A DNA stretch of 64,000 nucleotides from Allobosea sp. (GCF_017308015.1 NZ_JAFKFW010000009.1:1-64000), one strand, 5' to 3'. Numbered from the stretch's first letter, positions 47,473-55,964 are shown. Translations and numbers: made by a program. The notes: generated from the letters alone by a model not told the origin.

Positions 47473-47828
47473 GATGGCCTCCTTTTACGCGCATCAACGG
47501 CGGAACGGCGTTGATGCTGCCCGAATCCGGGCGTTTCGGCGAATCCTGTCAGGATCGCGGAGACCCGGTTCGGCTAAGCTCTCGACCTTCTGCCACCGCC
47601 CTGTCAGGGTGGTGCGGCCCAACGGGACGCGCGGAATGAGGTCTCCCAGACCGTTTCGAGAGCCTTGATCGGCGGCCGCGCAGCGCCCCGATCCGCCGTC
47701 TGCAAGACCCCTCGGAGAGCACGGGGAAGACAAGCGGGAGCGAGGCTTCCTGCGAAGTTGCCGCGGTGCCGGAGGCAGTGCTGCAACTTTGTATGTCGTG
47801 CCCTCATTCCCCTCCTCTGACAGGCTAT

Positions 47829-48052
47829 GAGCGTTGTAGCTCTCTGCCCTTCTAGCCTGTTATGTAAGTCCTTGAAAATGCTCGTTGTAGAGCCCTCAAC
47901 CTGCCCTTTTCAGGACGTACTGGAGGGTCTCTTCCCCAAGGCCCGTTGTAGGGCCTTCCCTGGCCTCGAACCCGTTTTGAAATGGGCCTTTTAGCGGAAA
48001 CGCCCATTTATCAAGACGGCATGGATCGCTTCGAGGTGGCGGTTGTACGCCA
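47829..48052. repeat. Four hairpins sharing the loop GTTGTA with different stems
   Basis: 47829-47842 GAGC/GCTC; 47880-47893 GCTC/GAGC; 47938-47957 AAGGCCC/GGGCCTT; 48037-48052 TGGCG/CGCCA. Each encloses exactly GTTGTA. The first sits inside a wider inverted repeat ACAGGCTA (47820-47827)/TAGCCTGT (47853-47860). Constant loop with stems that change in pairs is the sign of a selected nucleic-acid fold. The 47473-47828 stretch upstream holds another perfect 9-bp stem (GCATCAACG/CGTTGATGC, 47491-47517) and ATCCTG/CAGGAT (47543-47555), no gene. Confidence 0.72.
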
Positions 48053-48178
48053 TAAATGGTTGATTTCGCAGAAACGACCATTTATACACCTAAAATGGCC
48101 GTTTCCGCATTTTGTTCTATTCGCAGGACGAATGGTTCTTTTTACGAATCGGCCTGCTTATGCGGAAACGGCCATTTG
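47994..48178. repeat. Five 17-bp iterons (GCGGAAACGGCCATTTA)
   Basis: Copies at 47994-48010 (+), 48053-48069 (-, 13 of 17 matches), 48068-48084 (+), 48092-48108 (-) and 48162-48178 (+). Spacings are uneven and orientation is mixed. They end 37 bases before the 48216 gene. Such repeats are typical of Rep-bound origins or of an operator array for a neighbouring regulator. Confidence 0.75.
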
Positions 48179-48215
48179 CGCTTTTGCGCCTTTTGCGACG
48201 GGACGAGCTGATCCG

Positions 48216-48887
48216 ATGAAGAACGTGACCGCGATCGAGTGGATCAGGAAGGCCCGGCGGATCGCCCTCCGGTTTGCCGGGAGGGTGGCCTCGTCCGACT
48301 ACAAGCAGGACGACCTTGACTTGGCAAGGGTGCTCTTCGGCACCTCGAAGTTCGACGATCCCGTCGTCGGGAGCGGGCTCGTGTCGGATCCGAGGCTCGG
48401 CCTCGACGATCTCTCGGACGACTTCGCCCTACTGGTCGAAGCAGTGCTCGCGCAGCATGCGACCCCGGAGCGCCTTGCCGCGATGCGCCAGGTGATCAAG
48501 TCGCGTCTCGCCGCCGAGCGCGGCAAGGGCCTGCCCGAGGGTTGGGATCCGGACCGGATCGACCCCGAGAAGCTGAAGGCCCGTTCTTACCCGAAGCGTG
48601 AGGCCGGCGTCGTCTCGGAGGTCTCCAGGAAGACGCTTGCGTACCAAGACGAGCGGGACGCCGGCCTTGCGTCGGTGCACCTCCTGCAGCGGGCCCTCTA
48701 CGTCGGGTTCTGCCGCGTGCTGCTGAAGCTGGCCGACGATCAGAACCACATGGTTCCCGGCCGTCTCTGCGGGCACGCCGAGGTCAAGTTCGGCGACGGG
48801 AAGGCGGCCGAGGCCGACGCGCTGATCGCTAAGTGGCTCCGGGGCGGAAGGCACCGGAAGGACGACGTCTTAGACGACGAGGACTGA
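48216..48887 (+). CDS. Unknown protein behind the iteron block
   Basis: 223 residues, cytosolic, acidic and helical; starts MKNVTAIEWIRKARRIALRF. No family recognised. Includes LASVHLLQRALYVGFCRVLLKLADDQN and an acidic tail KDDVLDDED. ATG at 48216 follows GACGAGCTGATCC, a weak ribosome binding site. Its position directly behind iterons would suit a replication or partition protein, but the sequence gives no motif to support that. Confidence 0.55.
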   Translation: MKNVTAIEWIRKARRIALRFAGRVASSDYKQDDLDLARVLFGTSKFDDPVVGSGLVSDPRLGLDDLSDDFALLVEAVLAQHATPERLAAMRQVIKSRLAAERGKGLPEGWDPDRIDPEKLKARSYPKREAGVVSEVSRKTLAYQDERDAGLASVHLLQRALYVGFCRVLLKLADDQNHMVPGRLCGHAEVKFGDGKAAEADALIAKWLRGGRHRKDDVLDDED

Positions 48888-49090
48888 TTGCGGGCCGCCC
48901 TGGCCGGGCGCCTTGCGTCGCCCTCCGGCGGGGCGGTGCCGTCCTTATGGGCTTTTCCCCATGATGGCATCTGGCGCACGGCGCTGGGCGGACGGCCTAT
49001 GATGCGTCCCTGTCGGCGTCATGGACGACGCCCTGTTGGCGAGCCTTTGGCCTGACCGAGCCTTGCGAGGTGGGCGAGCCGGGGGCGGAG

Positions 49091-49215
49091 CTCCTCCGTT
49101 CCGACTGACGCGGAACAGTCGTCGCTGTCTTCTTGCGTCGGTATCCCTATGGGGAGGGCGCGAGGAGAGGATGGCTCCGGGTCGGATTGGACGGGCGAAC
49201 GGCGTTCGCGCGTCT
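49091..49215 (+). repeat. Structured intergenic module, copy A
   Basis: Three consecutive stems: GTTCCG/CGGAAC (49098-49116), TCCC/GGGA (49144-49155) and GCGAACG/CGTTCGC (49195-49209), with the strongly conserved GGCGCGAGGAGAGGATGG between the second and third. Three further copies lie at 51371, 55965 and 57570. The remaining gap 48888-49361 shows no gene. Confidence 0.78.
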
Positions 49216-49361
49216 CATTCTGCGATTTCCGACCCCTTCTTGCGCGACCCGAGCGACAGCGTCGGCTTCGCCTCGTTGGCGTTCGCCTTGTGCTCGGCGA
49301 TATTTGTCGTCGTATAGACGACCCTTTGGAATTCGGCCTCGCTCGTAGGGAGGACCCGCGG

Positions 49362-49691
49362 TCATCCGCGTTCGTGGTTCCAGTTCTCGAGGGCCGTCTC
49401 GGAGATCGACTGGAAAAGTTTCTTGCGCCGATCGTACTCCTCGTCGGTCTCGTCCTCTTCGCGGATGACCTCGTCATCAAGCGCATCGACGAGGTCCTGC
49501 CGCGTCGTGCCTGGCGGATGGTAGACCCGCAGGCGCGGGAACTCGCGCTCGAGCCGTTCCTGGACGGCGAGCGTGAGATAGTCCGCGACGCTCATCCCGA
49601 GGGCCTCGGCGTTCTCGGAGACCTTGTCGGCCTGCTCGGCCGACAGCCTGACGGCGAGGACGCGCCCGGCGGGCGCCTTTTGATCGGACAT
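49362..49691 (-). CDS. Ribbon-helix-helix-like small protein
   Basis: 109 residues. AVRLSAEQADKVSENAEALGMSVADYLTLAVQERL has the strand-helix-helix pattern of CopG/MobC-type DNA-binding proteins; the C-terminal half is strongly acidic (LVDALDDEVIREEDETDEEYDRRK). Good ribosome binding site (GGAAGAAG). A relaxosome accessory or repressor function is possible; not proven. Confidence 0.6.
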   Translation of the reverse strand: MSDQKAPAGRVLAVRLSAEQADKVSENAEALGMSVADYLTLAVQERLEREFPRLRVYHPPGTTRQDLVDALDDEVIREEDETDEEYDRRKKLFQSISETALENWNHERG

Positions 49692-49883
49692 GTCTTCTTC
49701 CTTTTCCGCGGGGTTCCCGCATCCTCTTCCATCGGCCTGTCGGCCCGCAACTGCGGTTGGCTAATTCGGCCGCGACTTTCGCTTCCAGGGCCTATTTTTG
49801 CCTGTGGGATCCCTCCAAAATGGCTTGACAGACCGATTCGCGGAAGCGTGAGCGCCGCGCCTGGCACCCGGAAGGAAAGCATC

Positions 49884-51302
49884 GTGACCGACTCCACTGA
49901 CGACAAGGGCGTACCGGCCAAGGCCTTGCCGACCGTCTTCCACCATGAAGGGAGGCGTCTGTTCCTGATCGACGGCGAGCCGAGGGTCGTAGACGTCGAT
50001 CTCGCGGTTGATTTGGGCCGCGATGGGGTTCGCTTCATCAGGAGCTTGATCAAGCGCCACGCGGTTGCCCTGGAAAAGAAGGCTAAGCTCCTGTGTTTCC
50101 GTGAGAAAGGTGAATTGAGCTATGGTAGCTCAATTCAGGGCGAGATGCTTCCGCTCCTCCGTCGGGAGGGTCTGATCGCGCCGACCGGCGTCAAGCCGAC
50201 GATCGCTTTCCTCAACAAGAGGCAGGCGCGCTGGATCGTCGCCAAGTCGGATACCGATGCGGCTGACGATCTGCTTGAGCGGTTGTTCGACCTCTATGAC
50301 GCCTGGGAGGAAGGCACCCTCGAGCCGGCCCGTCCGGCCGTGGAGCCGCCGTCCTCCGGCTCCGCTCGCACCGGCCCGGTCCCGGCGCACATCGCGCCGC
50401 ACCGGATGACGGGCCATATCGAGTTCTGCCATTTCGAGGGCATCCTCTTCTCCTTCAGCGAACGCGGCTCGATGCACGTCTGGGGCGGCTCCGTCGCCGA
50501 GGCGCTGGGCCTGGACGCCGCCGCGTTCGGGGCGGAGCTGGCGAAGTGGCCGCAGCTCCCGTTCCTCGGCGAGATGCCCTCGCTCGAGGGCCGTCCCGGC
50601 CTCTGGCTGACGCGGGCCCACTTGTCTTTCCTCCTCAGCCGCCCCGGCCTGGCGACGGACGCCGCCTGGCGCATCGCCGGCGTCATGACGGCGCAGTCCG
50701 ACGACAGGGCTTGGGTCAGCAACGGCGAGCTCTACCTGCACTACCCCGCCGCCGCGCTCGGTCCGCCGGAGGCGCGCCGGCACGCCCGCGCGGGCGCGCA
50801 TGTGCCGTGGGTCACCGCCCCGTGCAACTTCCTCCGCGACGGTCGCGGGCTCCTGCGCATCCGGCATGACTCGCTGGCGCGCCTCTGGAATCGCGATCCG
50901 GTTATCCTGGCCGACGAGATCCTGCGCCGGCGCGACGCCATCCGGGACGGCGTGGCGAAGGTCATGGAGCGCCACGAGGTCGATGCCGAGGGCCGCTCGG
51001 CGGCCGGCCTCTACCTGACGCTCCCGCATGCGGCGCGGCTCGCGCGGCTCCTCTGCCTCGACGAGGGCGTCGCGCGGGACGCCTTCGCGCGCTGGGAGGA
51101 ATTCGACGCGAATCTGATGGAGGCCCTCGCGGCCGACCAGCGCGCATTCGCGGCATCGCTGCCCTCGGCCGCCGTGGCGTCGTCGCTCGGCGCCCTGCGG
51201 CAGGAGGTCGCGCGGATCGGGGAGATGATCGGGGGCGCGCTCTCCGCGCCCGTCTCCCGGGACGGCGCGCTGCGGCGGCTCGTCCGCCAGGTCTGGGGCT
51301 AG
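49884..51302 (+). CDS. Antirepressor-like protein, paralogue 2
   Basis: 472 residues from a GTG start behind GGAAGGAAAG. The N-terminal domain (TVFHHEGRRLFLIDGEPRVVDVDLAVDLG ... FIRSLIKRHAVALEKK ... IAFLNKRQARWIVAKSDTDAADDLLERLFDLYDAWEE) parallels paralogue 1 at 46192-47472. The C-terminal part differs: two half-domains with FSFSERGSMHVWGG and a long helical end. A perfect 27-bp palindrome encodes residues 77-84, the same place as in paralogue 1. Upstream TTGACA at 49824 may be a -35 box. Confidence 0.6.
   Translation: MTDSTDDKGVPAKALPTVFHHEGRRLFLIDGEPRVVDVDLAVDLGRDGVRFIRSLIKRHAVALEKKAKLLCFREKGELSYGSSIQGEMLPLLRREGLIAPTGVKPTIAFLNKRQARWIVAKSDTDAADDLLERLFDLYDAWEEGTLEPARPAVEPPSSGSARTGPVPAHIAPHRMTGHIEFCHFEGILFSFSERGSMHVWGGSVAEALGLDAAAFGAELAKWPQLPFLGEMPSLEGRPGLWLTRAHLSFLLSRPGLATDAAWRIAGVMTAQSDDRAWVSNGELYLHYPAAALGPPEARRHARAGAHVPWVTAPCNFLRDGRGLLRIRHDSLARLWNRDPVILADEILRRRDAIRDGVAKVMERHEVDAEGRSAAGLYLTLPHAARLARLLCLDEGVARDAFARWEEFDANLMEALAADQRAFAASLPSAAVASSLGALRQEVARIGEMIGGALSAPVSRDGALRRLVRQVWG
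50111..50137. repeat. 27-bp perfect palindrome inside the second antirepressor-like gene
   Basis: TGAATTGAGCTA, three bases, TAGCTCAATTCA: 12 of 12 pairs, AT-rich against a GC-rich background. It encodes ELSYGSSI. Confidence 0.8.
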
Positions 51303-51370
51303 GACCGGCCCTCTTTTGCGAAATCCGGCATACTCGAATCCCCATGTCCCGCGATCCGGGTGCGGAGGCC

Positions 51371-51510
51371 CGTCAGGGCCGGGAGCTCGTCCGTTTCGAC
51401 TGACGCGAAACAGTCCTCGCTGCTTTTCCAGGGTCGGTCTCCCTATGGGGAGGGCGCGAGGAGAGGATGATTCTGGGTCGCTTTGCCCGGACGAACGGCG
51501 TTCGCGCGTC
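51371..51510 (+). repeat. Structured intergenic module, copy B
   Basis: An extra first stem GGCCC/GGGCC (around 51367-51380), then GTTTCG/CGAAAC (51393-51411), CTCCC/GGGAG (51439-51452) and CGAACG/CGTTCG (51492-51504). Compared with copies A and D, the second C of GTTCCG has become T and its partner G has become A: a compensated change. Fills the gap between the two convergent genes. Confidence 0.8.
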
Positions 51511-52487
51511 TAGTCGGCGATGCCCGTTCCCTTGGTCTTTTGCGTTGCGTCCGATGTTACGGACTCGGAGGCGGCGTTGGCTTTGGTCTTTGCTATCGCC
51601 GCGGTAATGCTGCCGTACTTGTCTTTAAGCTCGTCGAGGATCGCCTGTCCTCTCGACCCCTTCCTCCCGCGAGCGCGTTCCCTGTCGGGGGCGATGCGTT
51701 CTTCCAGGCCGGCTCGGAATGTCTCGATCTCGGTAATCTGGATGGCTAGGTTCTTTTGCCGGTATCGCTCGTCGATCCTTGGATCGTCGGCGAATGCGCG
51801 CAAGATCCCAAGTGGGTCGACTGGCGTCTCCAGATGCGCCCGCCGCCCGAACTCGTCTCGCCGCAGATACGTGAAGAGGCCCTGGAAACAGGCGGCGGTC
51901 TCTCGGTGGGCTCCGTCGTTGATTGCGTGGTCGATGTAGGCGATCATGACGTGATGGGCGGCGCGGGCTTGGTCGAGAGCCGTCGCGTCTTGGCGGCGCG
52001 TCGCCGGATGCATGATGTTGGCGATCCTGCTTTTGAGGCAGAGTACCGGATGCATCACCGGGATCATGACCTCTCCGACACGCCCCTCGCTTTCGGCGGG
52101 GAACTTCAGCTCCGAGACGCCCTTGGCGAATTCCCGGTTCTTGATTCCGAGGATCTTGTTGAGGAAGTCTATGCTGACGCTTCTGCCGCCGATCTCGATC
52201 TCGACGACTGCGGTGCTTGGCGTGTTCATCGCGTCTTGGCTGGGGCGCCGTACATTCCCGCCGAGCGCGTCCGCCAGCATCCGCGCTACGCCAGCCTCGC
52301 CGAAGTAGTCGACGTCGATGCTTGTGAAGATCTGCTCTTCCCGTTGGCGCGGGATCTTGTCCCGGTAGAACCACGCCCATAGGTTCGTGGCCTGGCCCCC
52401 GACGACGAATGCTCCGTCGTCGGCTTGCACGTGCGATACGATAGACAACACTTCCCACGCCCTTAGGGGCCTTGGGTCTCGCCTCAC
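51510..52487 (-). CDS. Nucleotidyltransferase-fold protein (AbiEii/MenT-like)
   Basis: 325 residues. AFVVGGQATNLWAWF provides the Gly-Gly of the NTase fold (residues 30-31) and SIDVDYF the catalytic Asp58 and Asp60; LCLKSRIANI resembles the later conserved helix of AbiEii-type proteins. It overlaps the upstream 65-residue gene by ATGA. AbiEii/MenT proteins are toxins that transfer nucleotides to tRNA or other targets; whether this one is a toxin is inferred from fold and pairing. Lys/Thr-rich tail. Confidence 0.65.
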   Translation of the reverse strand: MRRDPRPLRAWEVLSIVSHVQADDGAFVVGGQATNLWAWFYRDKIPRQREEQIFTSIDVDYFGEAGVARMLADALGGNVRRPSQDAMNTPSTAVVEIEIGGRSVSIDFLNKILGIKNREFAKGVSELKFPAESEGRVGEVMIPVMHPVLCLKSRIANIMHPATRRQDATALDQARAAHHVMIAYIDHAINDGAHRETAACFQGLFTYLRRDEFGRRAHLETPVDPLGILRAFADDPRIDERYRQKNLAIQITEIETFRAGLEERIAPDRERARGRKGSRGQAILDELKDKYGSITAAIAKTKANAASESVTSDATQKTKGTGIAD

Positions 52488-52681
52488 GGGACGCGGAACG
52501 GGACGCGCCGCCGCGAGATGCTCATCTTCGTGGGATCAAGGGACGAGAAGAAGTTGTTCCGGCGTGCGATCTCGGCGCGCGCCGAGGGGTCGCGCGCGAT
52601 GCGCGCATCGTCCTCGGCCCTGGCGCGGGCCTTCTCTTTCCGTCGCTCTTCGACGTCGAAGTATTCGATGTCGGAACTCAT
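52484..52681 (-). CDS. Small partner protein of the NTase (possible antitoxin)
   Basis: 65 residues, MSSDIEYFDVEERRKEKARARAEDDARIARD, highly charged helix then NNFFSSLDPTKMSISRRR. ATG at 52681 has AAAGGAG upstream. Directly coupled by ATGA to the NTase gene. Size, charge and coupling fit an antitoxin, family unknown. Confidence 0.6.
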   Translation of the reverse strand: MSSDIEYFDVEERRKEKARARAEDDARIARDPSARAEIARRNNFFSSLDPTKMSISRRRVPFRVP

Positions 52682-52752
52682 GGGGTGCTCCTTTGCGCCG
52701 AATCTACTCCTTCTGGCCTCTCCGATCAACGCAAGGCCAGATTGCACGCACA

Positions 52753-52941
52753 TTGTCGATCGCGGCCCAGCTTTCGAACATCGTTTCGTTCGGCAAGGTC
52801 TATCAGGCCGATGCCGCAGATGGGACTGCGTCGGTCATCGAGACCTCGGAATCGGGCGACGTGTGCGAATTGCGGTTGCCGACCGCAATTCGCGATCAGC
52901 TTTATGCCTTGCTCGAAGCCGAGCGTATGGGCCGACGCTAG
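52753..52941 (+). CDS. Possible small protein divergent from the NTase pair
   Basis: 62 residues from a TTG start: VSFGKVYQADAADGTASVIETSESGDVCELRLPTAIRDQLYALLEAERMG looks like real protein with strand-strand-helix character. No ATG and no clear ribosome binding site, so start and reality are uncertain. Confidence 0.35.
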   Translation: MSIAAQLSNIVSFGKVYQADAADGTASVIETSESGDVCELRLPTAIRDQLYALLEAERMGRR

Positions 52942-53417
52942 CGCTCGATGATCTTCACCGGCTTGGGCATGAAGCTGAAATCTTCAGCGTTCGTGCGGCT
53001 GAACGGCGCCTGTCGCGGAAACTCCTTGAGCAGGAGGCCGGTTTCCGCGGCCGCGACGCGACGGGCGTCCTGGTAGGCCATCTCGAAGAGTTCGTCGCGC
53101 TGCGGCTTGAGGCCGGGGTTGTCCTCGATGAGGCGCGCGATCTGGTTGCGCGCGTTTGCGATCGAGGCGTTCCAGCTCTTTGTGTGCATTTTGGGCTGGT
53201 ACGCGGCCTTCAGCAGATGAAGGGTGAGGATCTCATAGTGCGAGCGCAGGGCGCTCCGTTCCGAACGGCCCAAGGTCTCCAGCTCCTCGGCGATGTTGGC
53301 GATGTCGATGTCGCCGAGCTTCCCTTCGCGGAGGAGCTTGGCCTGGGCCATAGCCCAGGAATAGAAGTCGGCCTCGTAGCCGGTGTCGGCTTCGGCCTTC
53401 TTGAGTGCGACGCTCAT
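52938..53417 (-). CDS. DUF29 family protein
   Basis: 159 residues with all DUF29 marks: YEADFYSWAMAQAKLLREGKLGDIDIANIAEELETLGRSERSALRSHYEILTLHLLKAAYQP. Function unknown, common in cyanobacteria and alphaproteobacterial mobile DNA. Starts behind GGGAGGGAACCCCC. Single gene between the two NTase loci. Confidence 0.88.
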   Translation of the reverse strand: MSVALKKAEADTGYEADFYSWAMAQAKLLREGKLGDIDIANIAEELETLGRSERSALRSHYEILTLHLLKAAYQPKMHTKSWNASIANARNQIARLIEDNPGLKPQRDELFEMAYQDARRVAAAETGLLLKEFPRQAPFSRTNAEDFSFMPKPVKIIER

Positions 53418-53575
53418 GGGGGTTCCCTCCCGTCTTCCGCAATCACCTTACCATTTTCGGGCCTTCGGTGGAATCAGGCCATCGCCTTCGGGGAAGAGCG
53501 TATTGCCTTCGATCGCGTCGAGCTCCACGGACCGTGGGCGCGCCTAGACGGCCATGCCCTTTCCGCTCCCTCTCG

Positions 53576-54337
53576 TTAGGCCTGGGCCGTGAACGGCACC
53601 GTCCCGCGCTCGGTGGCCTCGAGGGGCCTGAGGGACTCGAGTGCCTCGTTCGTCGGGAAGACGGCCTTGCCGGTTCGAGGATTGAAGTAGAGGCGGCCCG
53701 GCTTGGCTTTCCAGCCCCGCTCCGTGATGGCGTCGATGGCGGCCTGGACGCGGTCCGCGAACGCGAACTTGAGGGCGCCTGCCCCTGGCAAACCCGAGCC
53801 GGCGGCGAGGCGCAGGGCCTCGATGTCTTCGGCCGGATGGCCCATGGCGATCTTCCGGGCCCGCTCGAGGAGGTCGATTGGGGACGCACCGGGCGCCTTC
53901 GCCGGCGCTGCGATGGCGGCGATGGCGAGGGGCATGTAGCGCCCGTCGATGAGGAAGAGGTCCACCATGTCGCGCGCCTCGCGTCGCGAGGCTCCCGCGA
54001 CCAGCTTCTGGATGGCGAGGTCGGCATTGTGCAGGGCCCACCCGAATGTCGGATGGGGTTGGATCTTGAAGAAGCGGGCCCGGTCGGCCTCGCTCCATTC
54101 GAGCTGGGTCTGCTCTCGTCCGTCGGTGATGGTCGCCTCGACGGCGAAGCCGTAGTGGTCGGTGCGGTTCAATACCTCGAGGCCGGCCCCTCGCAGGGCG
54201 CCGATGTCGGCATCTGCGATGACGGGCACCTCGGCGTCCTCGACGTGGATGTCGATGTCGCGCGACCGGAACGATTGCGGAGAGCGCCGCGACTTCAGGA
54301 TCTGCGCGATCCGCTTTTCCAACTCGTCCGCAGGCAC
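53576..54337 (-). CDS. Second nucleotidyltransferase-like protein (AbiEii-like)
   Basis: 253 residues from GTG at 54337. SRDIDIHVED provides Asp27 and Asp29 of an NTase core, and RARFFKIQPHPTFGWALHNADLAIQKLVAGASRREARDMVDLFLID is the AbiEii-type helix (K near DLA and a late RD-D). The Gly-Gly segment that normally precedes the DxD by about 25 residues is missing, so the protein may be shortened or the motif diverged. It follows the 79-residue gene by two bases. Confidence 0.65.
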   Translation of the reverse strand: MPADELEKRIAQILKSRRSPQSFRSRDIDIHVEDAEVPVIADADIGALRGAGLEVLNRTDHYGFAVEATITDGREQTQLEWSEADRARFFKIQPHPTFGWALHNADLAIQKLVAGASRREARDMVDLFLIDGRYMPLAIAAIAAPAKAPGASPIDLLERARKIAMGHPAEDIEALRLAAGSGLPGAGALKFAFADRVQAAIDAITERGWKAKPGRLYFNPRTGKAVFPTNEALESLRPLEATERGTVPFTAQA

Positions 54338-54339
54338 GA

Positions 54340-54579
54340 TCAGCGTTCCAGCAGTGATAGGATGCGCTGGCCGTCTCGATAGGCCTGGATCCCCTTGCTG
54401 GCCAGCATGAGGTGGCGCCCGATCCAGCGGGCCCGTTCGGAGGTCAGGGGGCGCTCTTCGAGCAGGCGATCCAAGTCGACATTGTCGAACGCCTGGGCTT
54501 GGTGAAGCCTTGCAATTCGCCGGATTTCGGCGTCGGCCGGATCAGTGATCGGGTACCGGGCTTCTGCCGCAGCGGCCAT
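54340..54579 (-). CDS. Small partner protein of the second NTase
   Basis: 79 residues with RLLEERPLTSERARWIGRHLMLASKGIQAYRDGQRILSLLER, all helical. Ribosome binding site GGAGAAAGG. Placed immediately before the NTase gene, the same order as at 52484-52681 but without obvious sequence similarity to that protein. Possible antitoxin. Confidence 0.58.
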   Translation of the reverse strand: MAAAAEARYPITDPADAEIRRIARLHQAQAFDNVDLDRLLEERPLTSERARWIGRHLMLASKGIQAYRDGQRILSLLER

Positions 54580-54694
54580 GGGCGCGCCTTTCTCCGGGGT
54601 TCCTGATTGTACTACTATATCCTGCCGCCTCCTGGCGAGCACGGAACGGGAACGCCGGTTCGCGCGAATCAGCGCGATCTGGTATTTCCGGGCC

Positions 54695-55801
54695 ATGGCG
54701 AGGAAACCGAAGCCTTCGATACCCAGGCCGGATATCAAGGTCGACCGCGACAGCTGGTTCGGCCGCGCGCGCCTGCTCGCTCTGAAGAACATGCTCGGCC
54801 TTGGTCTGACGCCGGACGAGGAGGCCTTCCTCGGGCCGTTGCCCCGCGTCGCCGTTTTCACCCCCGAGGAGGTCATCGCCCTCCTCGGCGACGGGGAGCG
54901 CGGCATCCCCCGGATGCTCCCCGTCGACATCGCGCTTGGGAAGCTCGGCATGCCGATCACCAGGGCAAACCCGGACGGCACGTTCGAGCGCCTCGAGGGG
55001 GACTTCTGCAAGGCGTGGCTCGCCCGGCGCAATTCGGACCGGGCGATCGCGACGCATGTCGCGAAGACGTACGCGGAGGTCCCGAGGGGCTGGTACCTCG
55101 ACCGCGAGCGGTTGGAGATGTCCGACGCGGATGCGGCGGGCGACGATCTCTCGGCGCTGGGTCCCGGCGGGGCGCAGGCCCTCGCCGACATCGCGTGGTT
55201 CTTCCGGTTCGACCTCGTGCCGCGCGAGCTGCGGATCGCCGGCTACCAGATGTGGCAGCGCCGGCGCCTGGCCGGCATCCGGCCGTTCACCACGGACGGG
55301 CTCGTCTTCGGCTTCTGGGACGACGTGATGTCGGCCTATGACGTGGGGGCGCTGTCCTTCCGCGGGTACGACGCGGCCCACCTCGCCGTCGTCGTGGCGC
55401 TCGCGCGGGACCTCTGCCTCGCGATGGTCGCGGCCGAGGTCTCCGGCGCCGGGGCCTGGGACATGGGGGAGGAGGACCTGCACTGCGCCATGATCCACGC
55501 CAGCGTGGTGAACGGGGTCCGCTACGACGACCCGCGCGGGATGGGCGATCCCGACCTGCGCAGCGTGGGCGGCGGCCTCGCCGAGCTCTACCGCAGGCTT
55601 GAGGCCAAGCCGGGCGCCGTCTGGTCGCGGGCATCCGTGAGGGAGCGACCCGAGGGGACGATCGCGGGGGACGGCGGCTTCCGGTTCGTGGGGGACCTCT
55701 CCGTCGTCCCGCCGGAATGGCCGGTGCCTGGGAGCTACGTCCCGGGCGGGCCCGTCCCGGAGGACGAGGTGGGCTGGGTCTCGCGGTTCGCCTCGGCCTG
55801 A
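54695..55801 (+). CDS. Unknown protein
   Basis: 368 residues, cytosolic, no recognised domain. N-terminus basic (MARKPKPSIPRPDIKVDRD), then MLGLGLTPDEEAFLGPLPRVAVFTPEEVIALLGDG; the second half is hydrophobic-helical (AHLAVVVALARDLCLAMVAAEV). ATG at 54695 was chosen; the frame is open further upstream but that overlaps the 54579 gene start. Divergent from the second NTase pair. Confidence 0.55.
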   Translation: MARKPKPSIPRPDIKVDRDSWFGRARLLALKNMLGLGLTPDEEAFLGPLPRVAVFTPEEVIALLGDGERGIPRMLPVDIALGKLGMPITRANPDGTFERLEGDFCKAWLARRNSDRAIATHVAKTYAEVPRGWYLDRERLEMSDADAAGDDLSALGPGGAQALADIAWFFRFDLVPRELRIAGYQMWQRRRLAGIRPFTTDGLVFGFWDDVMSAYDVGALSFRGYDAAHLAVVVALARDLCLAMVAAEVSGAGAWDMGEEDLHCAMIHASVVNGVRYDDPRGMGDPDLRSVGGGLAELYRRLEAKPGAVWSRASVRERPEGTIAGDGGFRFVGDLSVVPPEWPVPGSYVPGGPVPEDEVGWVSRFASA

Positions 55802-55964
55802 GTGGCGACCGCCCCATGTGACGGCCTCCCTGGTGCCGGTCCCCAGTGGCCGGCATCTTTGCGTTTGGGAGGCTGCCTGCATGGGCCGTCCCCTCTGGGG
55901 CGGAGACCGTGGCGAGCTTCTGGTATGGGGAGGCGGTGACCGCCGGACCTTGCGAGCCTCGGGC

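Noticed and set aside
47829..48178. CRISPR array
   Set aside because: Repeats are short hairpins and iterons with uneven spacing and mixed orientation, with no equal-length spacers and no cas genes.
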